Positions 9,384 through 17,527 of a stretch of DNA of 64,000 bases are shown here, in pieces (positions within the stretch are counted from its first letter, which is position 1; every line of letters begins with the position of its first letter). Under the pieces are notes generated by a model. The model was not told where the DNA came from. It made no database searches and saw only the letters and a program-made list of their open reading frames with translations. The position numbers and the translations under genes are program-made. This DNA comes from G963675935 sp963803125 (GTDB lineage Bacteria > Planctomycetota > Planctomycetia > Pirellulales > Thermoguttaceae): the NCBI GenBank assembly GCA_963803125.1, contig CAWDLR010000003.1, positions 2,914,001 to 2,978,000 of the forward strand. The letters are read 5' to 3'.

Positions 9384-10376
9384 TTAGCGGGCGTCGATGC
9401 GGCCGAGAATCTGTTGGGCGACCGCTAGGGCGTCACGACCGGACTGGCCGGTAACGCGCGGGGGGCGGTTGCCGCGGATCGACTCGATGAAGTCGTCGAT
9501 CTCCAGCGCCAGGGCATCGACGGCGTCAAACGTCTGGCACTCCTTCGGCAAATGCTCCTCGGCGAAATGGGCGCGGTAGTGTTCTAGCTGCTCCGCCGTC
9601 AGCGGATCGACCGAGAACTGGCGCCTCTTTAGCGTTTCGCTGGGACGGACAGTCGTGGCGGTGCGGGCGGCGAAATCGACGGCCACGAAACCGTCGGGCG
9701 ACCAGACGTGCATCCGCCGCACCGCCTCGTAACTCACCCGGGACGCCGAGAGCGACGCCACGCAGCCGTTTTCGAATTCGAGCCGGGCGTTGGCCACGTC
9801 TTCATGGCCGCCGACGACCGAAGTCGCCAATGCCTCAATCTTGCACGGCATGCCGCCGACGAGCGACAGCAGCAAGTCGATGTCGTGGATCATCAGATCC
9901 AGCACCACGCCGACGTCGGTCGAACGAAAGGTGAAGCCGCTGGCGCGGACGGCGTCGATGTATTTCGGATTGCGAATCTGCGAGGCGGCGGCGTGGAACG
10001 CCGGGTTGAAGCGTTCGACATGGCCGACTTGCAGCACGACGCCGCGCTGTCGGGCGAGCGCGACCAACTCGTCGGCATCGGCCAGCGTGGTGCAAAGCGG
10101 CTTCTCGACCAGCAGCGGCACGCCGGCGGCGAGACAGTCCCGCGCGATCTCGTGGTGCAGGCTGGTGGGCGCGGCGATGACGGCGGCGTCGAGCCGATCG
10201 AGCAGGCCGGCATAATCGGCCAGCGGCTGGCAGTGGCACTGGGCGGCAACGCGCTCACGGCTCACTTGGACGGGGTCGACAATCGCCAAGAGTTCAACGT
10301 CTTTGCGGGCGGCGAGTTTTTGCGCGTGGAAACCGCCGAGGCGGCCGGCGCCGATGACGGCGATGCGAAGGGGCAT
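9384..10376 (-). CDS. Gfo/Idh/MocA oxidoreductase next to lpxA (GnnA-like candidate)
   Basis: A 330-residue NAD(P)-dependent oxidoreductase. The Rossmann motif GAGRLGGFHAQKL is at residues 9-21, the cofactor-side EKP motif at 91-93, and the catalytic-domain segment LMIHDIDLLL includes H164. It is the last gene of the minus-strand run skp-lpxC-lpxA. In some bacteria (Acidithiobacillus, Leptospira) a Gfo/Idh enzyme, GnnA, beside lpxA oxidises UDP-GlcNAc at C3 for amide-linked lipid A; a partner transaminase, GnnB, is needed and is not in this window. The family is certain; the GnnA role is inferred from context only. The repeat-filled gap to lpxA weakens but does not exclude co-transcription. 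Confidence 0.85.
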   Translation of the reverse strand: MPLRIAVIGAGRLGGFHAQKLAARKDVELLAIVDPVQVSRERVAAQCHCQPLADYAGLLDRLDAAVIAAPTSLHHEIARDCLAAGVPLLVEKPLCTTLADADELVALARQRGVVLQVGHVERFNPAFHAAASQIRNPKYIDAVRASGFTFRSTDVGVVLDLMIHDIDLLLSLVGGMPCKIEALATSVVGGHEDVANARLEFENGCVASLSASRVSYEAVRRMHVWSPDGFVAVDFAARTATTVRPSETLKRRQFSVDPLTAEQLEHYRAHFAEEHLPKECQTFDAVDALALEIDDFIESIRGNRPPRVTGQSGRDALAVAQQILGRIDAR

Positions 10377-10390
10377 GGGGGCTGGGGGCT

Positions 10391-10580
10391 AGGGGTTAGG
10401 GGTTAGGGATCAGTCGGCAGTCGGCAGTGGGCAGTCGGCAGTCCGCAGTCGGCAGCGGGGAACGGGTCATAGCCGCTGAGACTGGCTGACAACCGATCGG
10501 TCCAATTTCCATTTATAGAAGTGCTGGCAATTCTCGCCGCGCGCCTGCGCCACCCACTGCCGACTGCCGACTGCCCACTT
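10391..10580. repeat. face-to-face heptamer arrays
   Basis: Two copies of AGGGGTT at 10391-10404 precede six CAGTCGG-type heptamers at 10411-10452. The reverse-complement array (CCGACTG/CCCACTG units) lies at 10553-10580. The arrays can pair to form a large imperfect hairpin between lpxA and the Gfo/Idh gene. The same design with other heptamers is seen at 61567-61701. Confidence 0.8.
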
Positions 10581-10583
10581 CTT

Positions 10584-11390
10584 TCACGCCGCCCGGCGGC
10601 GCTCGCGGCCGCGGCCGTGCTGGCCCTCGTGCTGGCCTTGGACGAAGCTTAGCAGGTGGTTGACCTGGGGGACAAGATGGCCGTTGGCGCGGAGGATTTC
10701 CCAGGCGTTCTCCAGGCCGACCTTCGAGCGGTAGAGCAGGCGGTGGGCCTCGACGAGGGCTTCGATCACCTGCGGCGAGAAGTCGTTGCGCTTCAGGCCG
10801 ACGGCGTTGATGCAGCGCGGGCGGGCGGGATAGCCCTCGACGAGCATGTACGGCGGCACATCGTTGCGGACCGCGCTCAGTCCGGCGACGAAACTGTAGC
10901 TGCCGATCGTGGCGAACTGGTGAACGGCGACGGTGCCGGACAAGGAGGCGTGGTCGTGGACATGGACGTGGCCGGCCAAAAGCGAGCCGTTGGCGACGAT
11001 GATGTGGTTGCCCAATTGGCAGTCGTGGGCGACGTGAGAGCAGGCCATCAGGAAGTTGTGATCGCCGACGCGGGTGATGCCCTCTTCTTTCTCCGAGGCC
11101 CGGTTGATGGTGACGCACTCGCGGATGATGTTGTGGTCGCCGATGATGACTTTGGTGTCGCTGCCGCTGTAGGTGATGTCCTGGGGCTCGCCGCCGATGA
11201 CCGCGTTGGGGTAGATGTGGTTGAAGCAGCCGATGGTGAGGTTGCCCATCAGGGTGACGTTGTTCTCCAGCCGCGTGCCGCGGCCGATGCGGACTTCCGG
11301 CCCGATGACGCAGAAGGGGCCGACCTCGACTTCGTCGTCGATTTCGGCGCGGGGATCGATGGAAGCGGATTCAGCGAAGTAGCTGGCCAT
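10584..11390 (-). CDS. lpxA: acyl-[ACP]-UDP-GlcNAc O-acyltransferase LpxA
   Basis: First enzyme of lipid A biosynthesis: transfers a hydroxyacyl chain from acyl carrier protein to the 3-position of UDP-GlcNAc in the cytoplasm. The 268 residues show the left-handed parallel beta-helix hexapeptide pattern (GPFCVIGPEVRIGRGT...), the family segment IGGEPQDITY near 65-74, IRECVTINR near 89-97, and the catalytic histidine in AHDC (H122, equivalent to E. coli H125). The C-terminal helical part (about 200-250) is present, so the length matches the family (E. coli 262), followed by a basic tail. It lies 21 bases after the lpxC stop, clearly in one operon. It shows that this organism makes a lipid A-type molecule. 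Confidence 0.95.
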   Translation of the reverse strand: MASYFAESASIDPRAEIDDEVEVGPFCVIGPEVRIGRGTRLENNVTLMGNLTIGCFNHIYPNAVIGGEPQDITYSGSDTKVIIGDHNIIRECVTINRASEKEEGITRVGDHNFLMACSHVAHDCQLGNHIIVANGSLLAGHVHVHDHASLSGTVAVHQFATIGSYSFVAGLSAVRNDVPPYMLVEGYPARPRCINAVGLKRNDFSPQVIEALVEAHRLLYRSKVGLENAWEILRANGHLVPQVNHLLSFVQGQHEGQHGRGRERRRAA

Positions 11391-11411
11391 GGAGACGGCT
11401 CCTACGTTCTG

Positions 11412-12287
11412 TCAGGCACAACATCGGGTCTGTTCCGCGGGTTCGTGCTGGGCGACGATGGTTCGCACGAGTTCGGCATTGAGGCGATGGCCGCTGCGGT
11501 AGGCGACAAACCGGCCGGCCAGATCGCAGCCGGCCAGGGCGAGATCGCCGATCATGTCGACCATCTTGTGGCGCACGCATTCATCGGGAAAACGGAGCTG
11601 GTTGTCGATCGGGCCGTGCAGGCCGAAAACCAGCAGATCTTTGCAGGTGGCCCGCCGCCCGAGGCCCAGGGCTTTGATGGCGTCGGCCTCTGATTCGAGC
11701 AGGAAGGTGCGGCTGGGGGCCAGGTTGATGTGGAAATGCCGCGGCGACAGCGAGACTTCCAACGATTGGCGTCCGATGGAGTTTCCGCTGCCGTAGTCGA
11801 GTTCGTAGCGGAGGACCATTTTGCCGGAAGAGCAGGGGCGGGCCTCGATCCAACTGCTCGGGTCGCCGACGCGAATCGGTCGGCCGATTACGCTCCGCCG
11901 CCGCACGGCAGGCTGCTCGACGATGCGTGCGGCGGTGAGGATTTGCACGAACGGAAGGCTGGAGCCGTCGCAGCCGGGCATTTCCGGGCGATCGACCCAC
12001 AACTCGCAGTTGTCGATTTGCAGGCCAGCCAACGCCGCCATGATGTGCTCGATCATCTCGACGGCGGCCTCGCCGCGGCGGAGCACCGTGCGCCGCGGCG
12101 TCTCGAAGCGATAGTCGATAGTGGCCGGGATTCTCGGGCAGCCCTTCAGATCGGCGCGAACGAAGACAATGCCGGTGTCGGCGGGGGCGGGGCGAAACTC
12201 GATGCGGACATCGTCTCCGCTCCAATACCCCACTCCCTGGATCGTCGCCGGAGCGGCTATCGTTCGCTGTTTTCGTGTGGGTTGCAT
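11412..12287 (-). CDS. lpxC: UDP-3-O-acyl-GlcNAc deacetylase LpxC
   Basis: Zinc-dependent deacetylase performing the committed step of lipid A synthesis. With the start at 12287 (MQPTRKQRTI, aligned with the E. coli N-terminus) it has 291 residues. Zinc ligands and catalytic residues are all visible: E80-H81 in MIEHIMAAL, H240 and D244 in DECVRHKMVDMIGD, and H267 in YRSGH. The frame is open upstream to an ATG at 12347 (MVGWRRK) and another at 12308, so the start is not certain. Unlike many related genomes, no FabZ domain is fused and no fabZ lies between lpxC and lpxA. The order skp-lpxC-lpxA indicates a compact outer-membrane biogenesis operon. Confidence 0.93.
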   Translation of the reverse strand: MQPTRKQRTIAAPATIQGVGYWSGDDVRIEFRPAPADTGIVFVRADLKGCPRIPATIDYRFETPRRTVLRRGEAAVEMIEHIMAALAGLQIDNCELWVDRPEMPGCDGSSLPFVQILTAARIVEQPAVRRRSVIGRPIRVGDPSSWIEARPCSSGKMVLRYELDYGSGNSIGRQSLEVSLSPRHFHINLAPSRTFLLESEADAIKALGLGRRATCKDLLVFGLHGPIDNQLRFPDECVRHKMVDMIGDLALAGCDLAGRFVAYRSGHRLNAELVRTIVAQHEPAEQTRCCA

Positions 12288-12380
12288 GCCGGGGCGCCAG
12301 TCATCCATGACGAATTGAAGGAGGATTTTCCTCCGCCATCCGACCATCCTTGGCCGGCGGCGGGCGACGAGCCGCAGAGG

Positions 12381-13046
12381 TCACTTAAGGTTGCCGCCGA
12401 ATGGACTTGCGGGCTGGCCGGTCCGCTCCGCGGTGGTCGGTACGGGGCGATTCACGTCCTGCAAAATCAGATTGGTGATGTCCAAGCCCGGATCGTACCA
12501 GACGACGGGGCGATTGATGAAGTTCAACACGCTGTCGGGCCGTTGCACGTCGACCTGCTCGCCGTTGAAGCGGAGGACCATGTCGATGGCGTGCTGCTTG
12601 CAGAAGTAGTCGGTCGATTGCAGGACTTCCTGATAGACGCTGTGGTAGATCATCGACTCGCGTTGCAGGAAGTCGCTCTTTTGCCGGTTGACGCTGACCG
12701 CCAATTCAGCCTGCCGCTTGGCGATTTGCTCCTCCATGTCGGCGTAATCCTTCGTTCCCTTGTTTAGGGAAGGCAGGGCCTCGGTGATGAGCTTGTTGAT
12801 GGCGTCGCGTTCGGCCTTCACCCGGCTCTCGGCGGCCCTCACGTCGCGCGTCATGTCTTCCGTCATCTGCTTGAAGCGGGTGTGGGTCTTGAAGATGCGG
12901 TTGATGTCGATCAGCGCCAATCGCGGGCCGCCTCCCAGCGGTTGCCCGGCGGGGGTCCCCGACGTCGTCTGGGCCACGGCCAGCGAGATCAGATAACCAA
13001 AGGAGACGAGAAGGGCCAGTAGGGCCCAGCGATGGGACTTCTTCAC
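12381..13046 (-). CDS. OmpH/Skp-family periplasmic chaperone
   Basis: A 221-residue exported protein. A signal peptide (MKKSHRWALLALLVSFGYLI, ending near AVAQ at 23-26) precedes LALIDINRIFKTHTRFKQM, the usual start of OmpH/Skp proteins, and a long charged helical region (about 55-150) that would form the tentacle coiled coils. Skp trimers carry unfolded outer-membrane proteins across the periplasm. The C-terminus (about 150-221) is longer than in E. coli Skp and proline-rich. It is the first gene of the minus-strand run leading into lpxC (93 bases to the chosen lpxC start), the order found in many Gram-negative envelope clusters. Confidence 0.85.
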   Translation of the reverse strand: MKKSHRWALLALLVSFGYLISLAVAQTTSGTPAGQPLGGGPRLALIDINRIFKTHTRFKQMTEDMTRDVRAAESRVKAERDAINKLITEALPSLNKGTKDYADMEEQIAKRQAELAVSVNRQKSDFLQRESMIYHSVYQEVLQSTDYFCKQHAIDMVLRFNGEQVDVQRPDSVLNFINRPVVWYDPGLDITNLILQDVNRPVPTTAERTGQPASPFGGNLK

Positions 13047-13662
13047 GTCAGCACTCCTTGCTGTTGCGTCGGTTCTTTCCTACGGGAGAGGGTCTTTTCC
13101 ATCAGACCCTGCACCGACTGGATCCTTCCGTTCGAGCAGAATTGGCTCCCAGGGAGGCGATATTCTGCCGACTAACGGCGTTTGGGTAAATAGCAGATAA
13201 TTGATCGGGCGGACTGCGTTCCTAACTCGGAAAACACCAAGCGGTTACGATTCGGGCTCTGGCCGGCCGCCGGGGTGTCGACGCAGGCGGCCAACGGCGA
13301 GAAAAAGGAATTGCCCTCGCATCGCCGTCTTGACATCCATCTCGTCGGCCATGAGACTACCTGATGAACCGCCACGATCGCGGCGTCAGGTAGTGTGGGC
13401 GGATCTCCCACTCCGTCGCCTTACGAGCGGGAGGGCGCGGATGCGAACGCGCGAGAACCGGAAGTTCCGCCGTTTGCCTGGTCGGCCCAGATTCCTTCCG
13501 TGCCGAGTAGCCGGTCACCCACGTTTGCTGCGTCCGTAGGTTATGCTTTAGCATAACACTCAGGCACATAACACTTTCCGTTATGCTAAAGCATAACCTA
13601 CGGCTACGGCTATTATGAGCACAGGTCTCCTATTCCTTCCCACTTAGCGCAGGAATTCTACG
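13047..13662. other. intergenic region between skp and the GH36-like gene
   Basis: A divergent gap of about 600 bases that should hold promoters for both flanking genes. The only clear structure is the nested palindrome at 13534-13603. Short open frames in it are arginine-rich and unsupported. Confidence 0.5.
13534..13603. repeat. nested palindromic repeat (GTTATGCT family, copy 2)
   Basis: A perfect 24-bp inverted repeat: 13534-13557 pairs with 13580-13603. It shares CCGTAGGTTATGCT ends with the copy at 6120-6186, but the inner loop reads TTTA/TAAA where copy 1 has TTCA/TGAA. The changes are matched on both arms, which keeps the pairing. Confidence 0.85.
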
Positions 13663-16600
13663 ATGAGATTGTTTACGATTGGCTGCGGTATTTGGTTCGT
13701 CGTACTTGCCGACTTCTTGCCTGCGGCGCTTGGTAGCGACGGGTATATCCGGCCGGACGGGCATCGCTGGACGCTCGGCACTGCCGCCGTCGAGCGCGTC
13801 GTGGCCTTCGAGAACGGGAGACTGCTGCTGAAAAGTCTCAAGGATAAGGCCAGCGGCCAGGAGCTGATCGGCGACGGCGCCGTCTCCGACGAGTTCTTTG
13901 TCGGCGACGGTGACGGCAAGCAGTTATTGACCGGCTCGACGGGGGGTTGGGAATTCGTCGCAGAAAAACAGACGACGCTCAAACAGGGCGAATTGCAACT
14001 GGAGTTGACGCTGCGGCGCGGCGGGCTGGTCGTGACCAAGACTTACGTGGTCTATCCCGGTTCGAGCATCATCCGCCAATGGCTGACGTTCACGAATGCC
14101 GGCAGCGGTCCGCTGAAGATCACCGAGCCGGGATTCCTTGATGAGACGGTGCGGCCTGGGGATGGCGAGGCGACGGATTTCCACTGGATGACCGGCGGCG
14201 AAAACTCGCCGGGCTCGTGGATGTTGAAGGTCGAGAAACTGCCCGCGCCACGCACATCAAAGGGGACAGTCCCATTTTCGTTGACACGAAAATCGGGACA
14301 GTCCCCGTCGAAGCGGCGGACGTTCGATTCCTATGAGCCGTTTCCGGCCGCGGCCACGTTTCCTGGCGATGGGATTCGAGCGAAGGTCCTGCTGAATGGC
14401 CGACAGGTTTGGCCGGCCACAGGTTGGGCCATCTCCGCCAATGCCGCGGTCTCCGTGCCCGCCGATTTTAGCGTAGACGTGGCGGCGGGCGACAAGCTCG
14501 CCTTCGTGGTCAACATGAACGGCAACATCGGCTTCGATACGACCAGTTTCGACCCGACGATTCGCTACGACGACGGCGAGACGCACGCCGCCTCGAAGGA
14601 ATTCGGCGACAAGCAGGGCGGCGGCGGCTGGCGCTATCAGTACATCGAGGGGGGCAAATACGTCGATCTCGTCTATTACCCGGCGCCCAAGCAGTGGCGA
14701 AAACGGAGGGACAACGCCACCGGCACGCCGTTCGTCGGGCCGGGCGACCAGCATCCCGACGTGAACCAGGACGCGGCTCGCGTGTGGACGGCGCCCCGTG
14801 CGGGCCGCGTGCGCGTGACGGCTGCGATCTGCAACAGCGGGAATCGGGCCGTCGGCGGCGGCAGTTACGGCGAGCGGATGGGGACGACGAGCTACGCCCC
14901 CTGGTACGCTCTGCTGGCAAAAGATACACACGAAGGGGTAGTCATCGGTTGGGACTACTTCGGCCACTGGGCCTCTTCGTTCCAACGGCATCCCAGCGGA
15001 GCCGTCACGGTTCAACTGAAGGTTGCGGGCCACAAGCAAACACTGGCGCCGGGCGAGTCGGTCACCACGCCAAAGGCCTTCGTCGGCCTGTTCCGCGATG
15101 ATCTCGACGAAGCCGGAAACGAGGTGCTCGATTGGCAGTATCGCTATCTTTGGGATTACACCCGCCGGCCGTGGTTTCCGGCGATTCGCGTGCTGGGCTA
15201 CTGGATGAAGGGGACCGGCTGGGCGCAGGAGGGCGTGGGTTGGGCCGGCGGCAAGCCGGACATGGCGAGCGCGTTTCGCAAGGTCTTCCGCGTGGCCGAC
15301 CTGATGCGTTACGTTGGCGGCGACGTTTACCATCGCGACTGGGGCTGGTGGGATCGGGCGGGCGATTGGAACGGACCCGATTTTCGCGCCACCGGCCAGT
15401 ATCTGCGCAAATCGAGCATGGGGCAATTGATCTACGCCTTTCTCTACACGGTCGATCCGCAGTCGAAAGTCGCCAAGCAACATCCCGATTGGGTCATCGC
15501 TTCGACGCTCGATATGTCGAAGCCCGAGGTCGTCGAGTTTATCAACGGGCAGTTGGACGATTTTCATCGTCGCTGGGGGGATTTCGAGTGGCGGAACGAC
15601 AGTACCCCGACCGCGTCGCGCAACGGCGACGACACCTGTCTGTTGGGGCAGGACGCCGGGCTGCGGAAGGTGATTCGCGATTTTCTGGACAAGTATCCCG
15701 GCAGTGCGTTTCAGGGGGTCAACGGCGGCGGCAACGAGGCCGGCTATGATTACGCCCGCTATGCCTCGACGATTTCGTTCAGCGACGGGGCGGTCGGCAC
15801 TCTCCGCAACTATTATGAGTCGTTGCTGCTTCCGCCCGACAAGTCGAGCGACATTCCCGACGTTTGGAACCCGAACGATTACAACAAGGCGACGTGGCGC
15901 GGGCTGCTGTGCATCAACTTCGACATGACCGGCGACACCTGGGATCGGGCGAAGTTGGAGGGGATTCGCGAGCTGATCGACATTTACCACTATCTACACC
16001 GTGAAGGGGTCGTGGGGCGATGGGTGCGGGTTTATCGGCCGATCATCGCCGGCGATGATCCGACCATGTATTTCCAGCGGCTCAGCGGCGATCGGCGGCG
16101 GGGGATCATAATTGTCAAGCGGCCCCCGCCGGGCGGCGTCACCGTGCGGCCGAAGGGGCTGCTGCCCGACGAAACGTATTCGGTCACGTTCCAGGAGTCG
16201 CAGGCGATCCAACGGCGGTCGGGCAGCGATCTGATGCAGCGGGGGATTGCATTCCGGCGGATGAGCCCCGGCGAGCTGATCTACCTGAATCTGCCCCTGC
16301 ACCCCGGCAGTAAGCTCGACACGCAGCCGCCCACGCCGCCGCGCGACGTGGCGAAGCGGACGGGCGAGAATATGGGCTATCCGGGGGTCGAACTGACCTG
16401 GAAACCGGCCACGGACAACAACTGGCTTTCGTATTATGAGGTGTTTCGCGACGGGATGGCCATCGACCGGGTGGCGAAGGGGCTCTACTATTTTGACCAC
16501 TCGGCCGGCGCCGATCTGGCGGCGAAATATGAGGTTAGGGCGGTCGATGGGGCGGGAAATCCGTCGCCGTTGGTCCTGGCAGATGGTCCTGCTGCGAGAC

Positions 16601-16989
16601 GGTCTCGGGTGATCGACGATGCGCCGGGCGGGGCCGTTGCCTATCGCGGCACATGGCAGTCGCAAGGCGGTTTCTTGCCGGCGTTTCGCGGAACGCTCAG
16701 TACGTCGAAGCAAAAGGGGGCCACCGCCAGCCTGGCTTTCCGCGGCAAGCGAGTGCTTTGGTTCGCGAAACTCGGCGCCGACGCCGGCAAGGCCGTGGTC
16801 AGCCTCGACGACGGGCCGGCGGAGATCGTCGATACGTATTCCGCCGATGATATTTGGGGAGTCTGCGTATTTCGCAAGGAATTCGCAACCGCGGGCGAAC
16901 ATACGCTTCGGATAACTGCTCTGGGAGAGCACGGGCCCAGGGCGACCGATTCGACCGTGGCGATCGACGGTTTCCGCATCGAGCCGTAA
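13663..16989 (+). CDS. secreted GH36-like multidomain glycoside hydrolase candidate
   Basis: An 1108-residue protein with a signal peptide (about 1-24, ending LPAALGS). An N-terminal beta-sandwich (about 25-195) resembles the GH36 N-domain. A TIM-barrel-like part follows (about 490-800), with HRDWGWWDRAGDWNG, FEWRNDSTPT and NGGGNEAGYDYARYAS, positions where melibiase-type alpha-galactosidases carry substrate and catalytic residues. A fibronectin-III-like module (about 885-975) and a C-terminal carbohydrate-binding-like sandwich end the protein. Between the first domains a short palindromic repeat (14259-14307) is translated in frame as SKGTVPFSLTRKSGQSPSK. AGGAAT before the ATG supports the start. 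Enzyme class is inferred from motif resemblance; substrate unknown. Confidence 0.65.
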   Translation: MRLFTIGCGIWFVVLADFLPAALGSDGYIRPDGHRWTLGTAAVERVVAFENGRLLLKSLKDKASGQELIGDGAVSDEFFVGDGDGKQLLTGSTGGWEFVAEKQTTLKQGELQLELTLRRGGLVVTKTYVVYPGSSIIRQWLTFTNAGSGPLKITEPGFLDETVRPGDGEATDFHWMTGGENSPGSWMLKVEKLPAPRTSKGTVPFSLTRKSGQSPSKRRTFDSYEPFPAAATFPGDGIRAKVLLNGRQVWPATGWAISANAAVSVPADFSVDVAAGDKLAFVVNMNGNIGFDTTSFDPTIRYDDGETHAASKEFGDKQGGGGWRYQYIEGGKYVDLVYYPAPKQWRKRRDNATGTPFVGPGDQHPDVNQDAARVWTAPRAGRVRVTAAICNSGNRAVGGGSYGERMGTTSYAPWYALLAKDTHEGVVIGWDYFGHWASSFQRHPSGAVTVQLKVAGHKQTLAPGESVTTPKAFVGLFRDDLDEAGNEVLDWQYRYLWDYTRRPWFPAIRVLGYWMKGTGWAQEGVGWAGGKPDMASAFRKVFRVADLMRYVGGDVYHRDWGWWDRAGDWNGPDFRATGQYLRKSSMGQLIYAFLYTVDPQSKVAKQHPDWVIASTLDMSKPEVVEFINGQLDDFHRRWGDFEWRNDSTPTASRNGDDTCLLGQDAGLRKVIRDFLDKYPGSAFQGVNGGGNEAGYDYARYASTISFSDGAVGTLRNYYESLLLPPDKSSDIPDVWNPNDYNKATWRGLLCINFDMTGDTWDRAKLEGIRELIDIYHYLHREGVVGRWVRVYRPIIAGDDPTMYFQRLSGDRRRGIIIVKRPPPGGVTVRPKGLLPDETYSVTFQESQAIQRRSGSDLMQRGIAFRRMSPGELIYLNLPLHPGSKLDTQPPTPPRDVAKRTGENMGYPGVELTWKPATDNNWLSYYEVFRDGMAIDRVAKGLYYFDHSAGADLAAKYEVRAVDGAGNPSPLVLADGPAARRSRVIDDAPGGAVAYRGTWQSQGGFLPAFRGTLSTSKQKGATASLAFRGKRVLWFAKLGADAGKAVVSLDDGPAEIVDTYSADDIWGVCVFRKEFATAGEHTLRITALGEHGPRATDSTVAIDGFRIEP
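14259..14307. repeat. in-frame GGGGACA palindromic element, short variant
   Basis: AAAGGGGACAGTCCCATTTT at the left and a partly matching CGGGACAGTCCCC at the right flank a short TTGAC loop. It has the same GGGGACA end as the elements at 30-36 kb, lacks their CCTTCGGGCCGTTCCGG core, and lies inside the GH36-like coding sequence without breaking it. Confidence 0.75.
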
Positions 16990-17092
16990 GACAACAAACT
17001 CCAATTGCATTTTTCTTGGGGCGACGTTATCTTCCTCGCCCTTCGGCCGAGACAAGGATGTGCCGGCCGGCTTTGCCACGGAGGGTATTGCC

Positions 17093-17527
17093 TTGAACGG
17101 GCAACGGAGTGTGCTGATCGTCGATCGGTCGGTAGAGACGCGGGAAGTGCTGCAAACCGCGTTGGAACGCCGCGGCGTGCGGACACTGGCGGCCAGCCGA
17201 GCGGAAAAGGGGGTCGAGTTGGCCCGGCGGCACCACCCCGATCTTGTCGTGCTCGACTTGGAAATGGAGGACATGCCGGCCGAACGGTTCTCTGCCTCCG
17301 GCACGGACGATGCGGCCGAGTGGCAATACCAGCCGCAATTCGTCCTATTAGGTAGTCTGCGGCGACAGGGTAATCGTCTGCCGGGGAGCGAGTTTGTCGC
17401 CAAGCCCTATCACTACGGCCCTTTGATTCGTAGAATCGAGGAGTTGCTCGATAATACACGGGAGTCCGGGCCGTGCCGACACTGTTCGTCATCCGCGGGG
17501 TCGATCAGGGGAGCCGCTTCGAGCTGA
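17093..17527 (+). CDS. response regulator receiver-domain protein
   Basis: A single-domain receiver of about 144 residues. With the TTG start at 17093, preceded by GGAGGG at good spacing, the protein begins MNGQRSVLIVDRS. Acidic residue D11, the phosphoacceptor D55 in DLVVLDLE, and K104 in FVAKPYH are in place; the usual threonine after beta-4 appears as serine in LLGS. There is no output domain, so it would act through protein contacts with the kinase encoded next. The last 55 bases overlap the kinase gene and the final residues (PCRHCSSSAGS) look like run-on. The frame is open upstream to 17060, but no better ribosome site is seen there. Confidence 0.75.
   Translation: MNGQRSVLIVDRSVETREVLQTALERRGVRTLAASRAEKGVELARRHHPDLVVLDLEMEDMPAERFSASGTDDAAEWQYQPQFVLLGSLRRQGNRLPGSEFVAKPYHYGPLIRRIEELLDNTRESGPCRHCSSSAGSIRGAASS

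Noticed and set aside
10391..10580. possible CRISPR array
   Set aside because: Units are seven bases without spacers and face each other as reverse complements; no cas gene is near.
14257..15990. long minus-strand open frame opposite the GH36-like gene
   Set aside because: Shadow frame. The plus-strand product has a signal peptide, domain motifs and a ribosome site.
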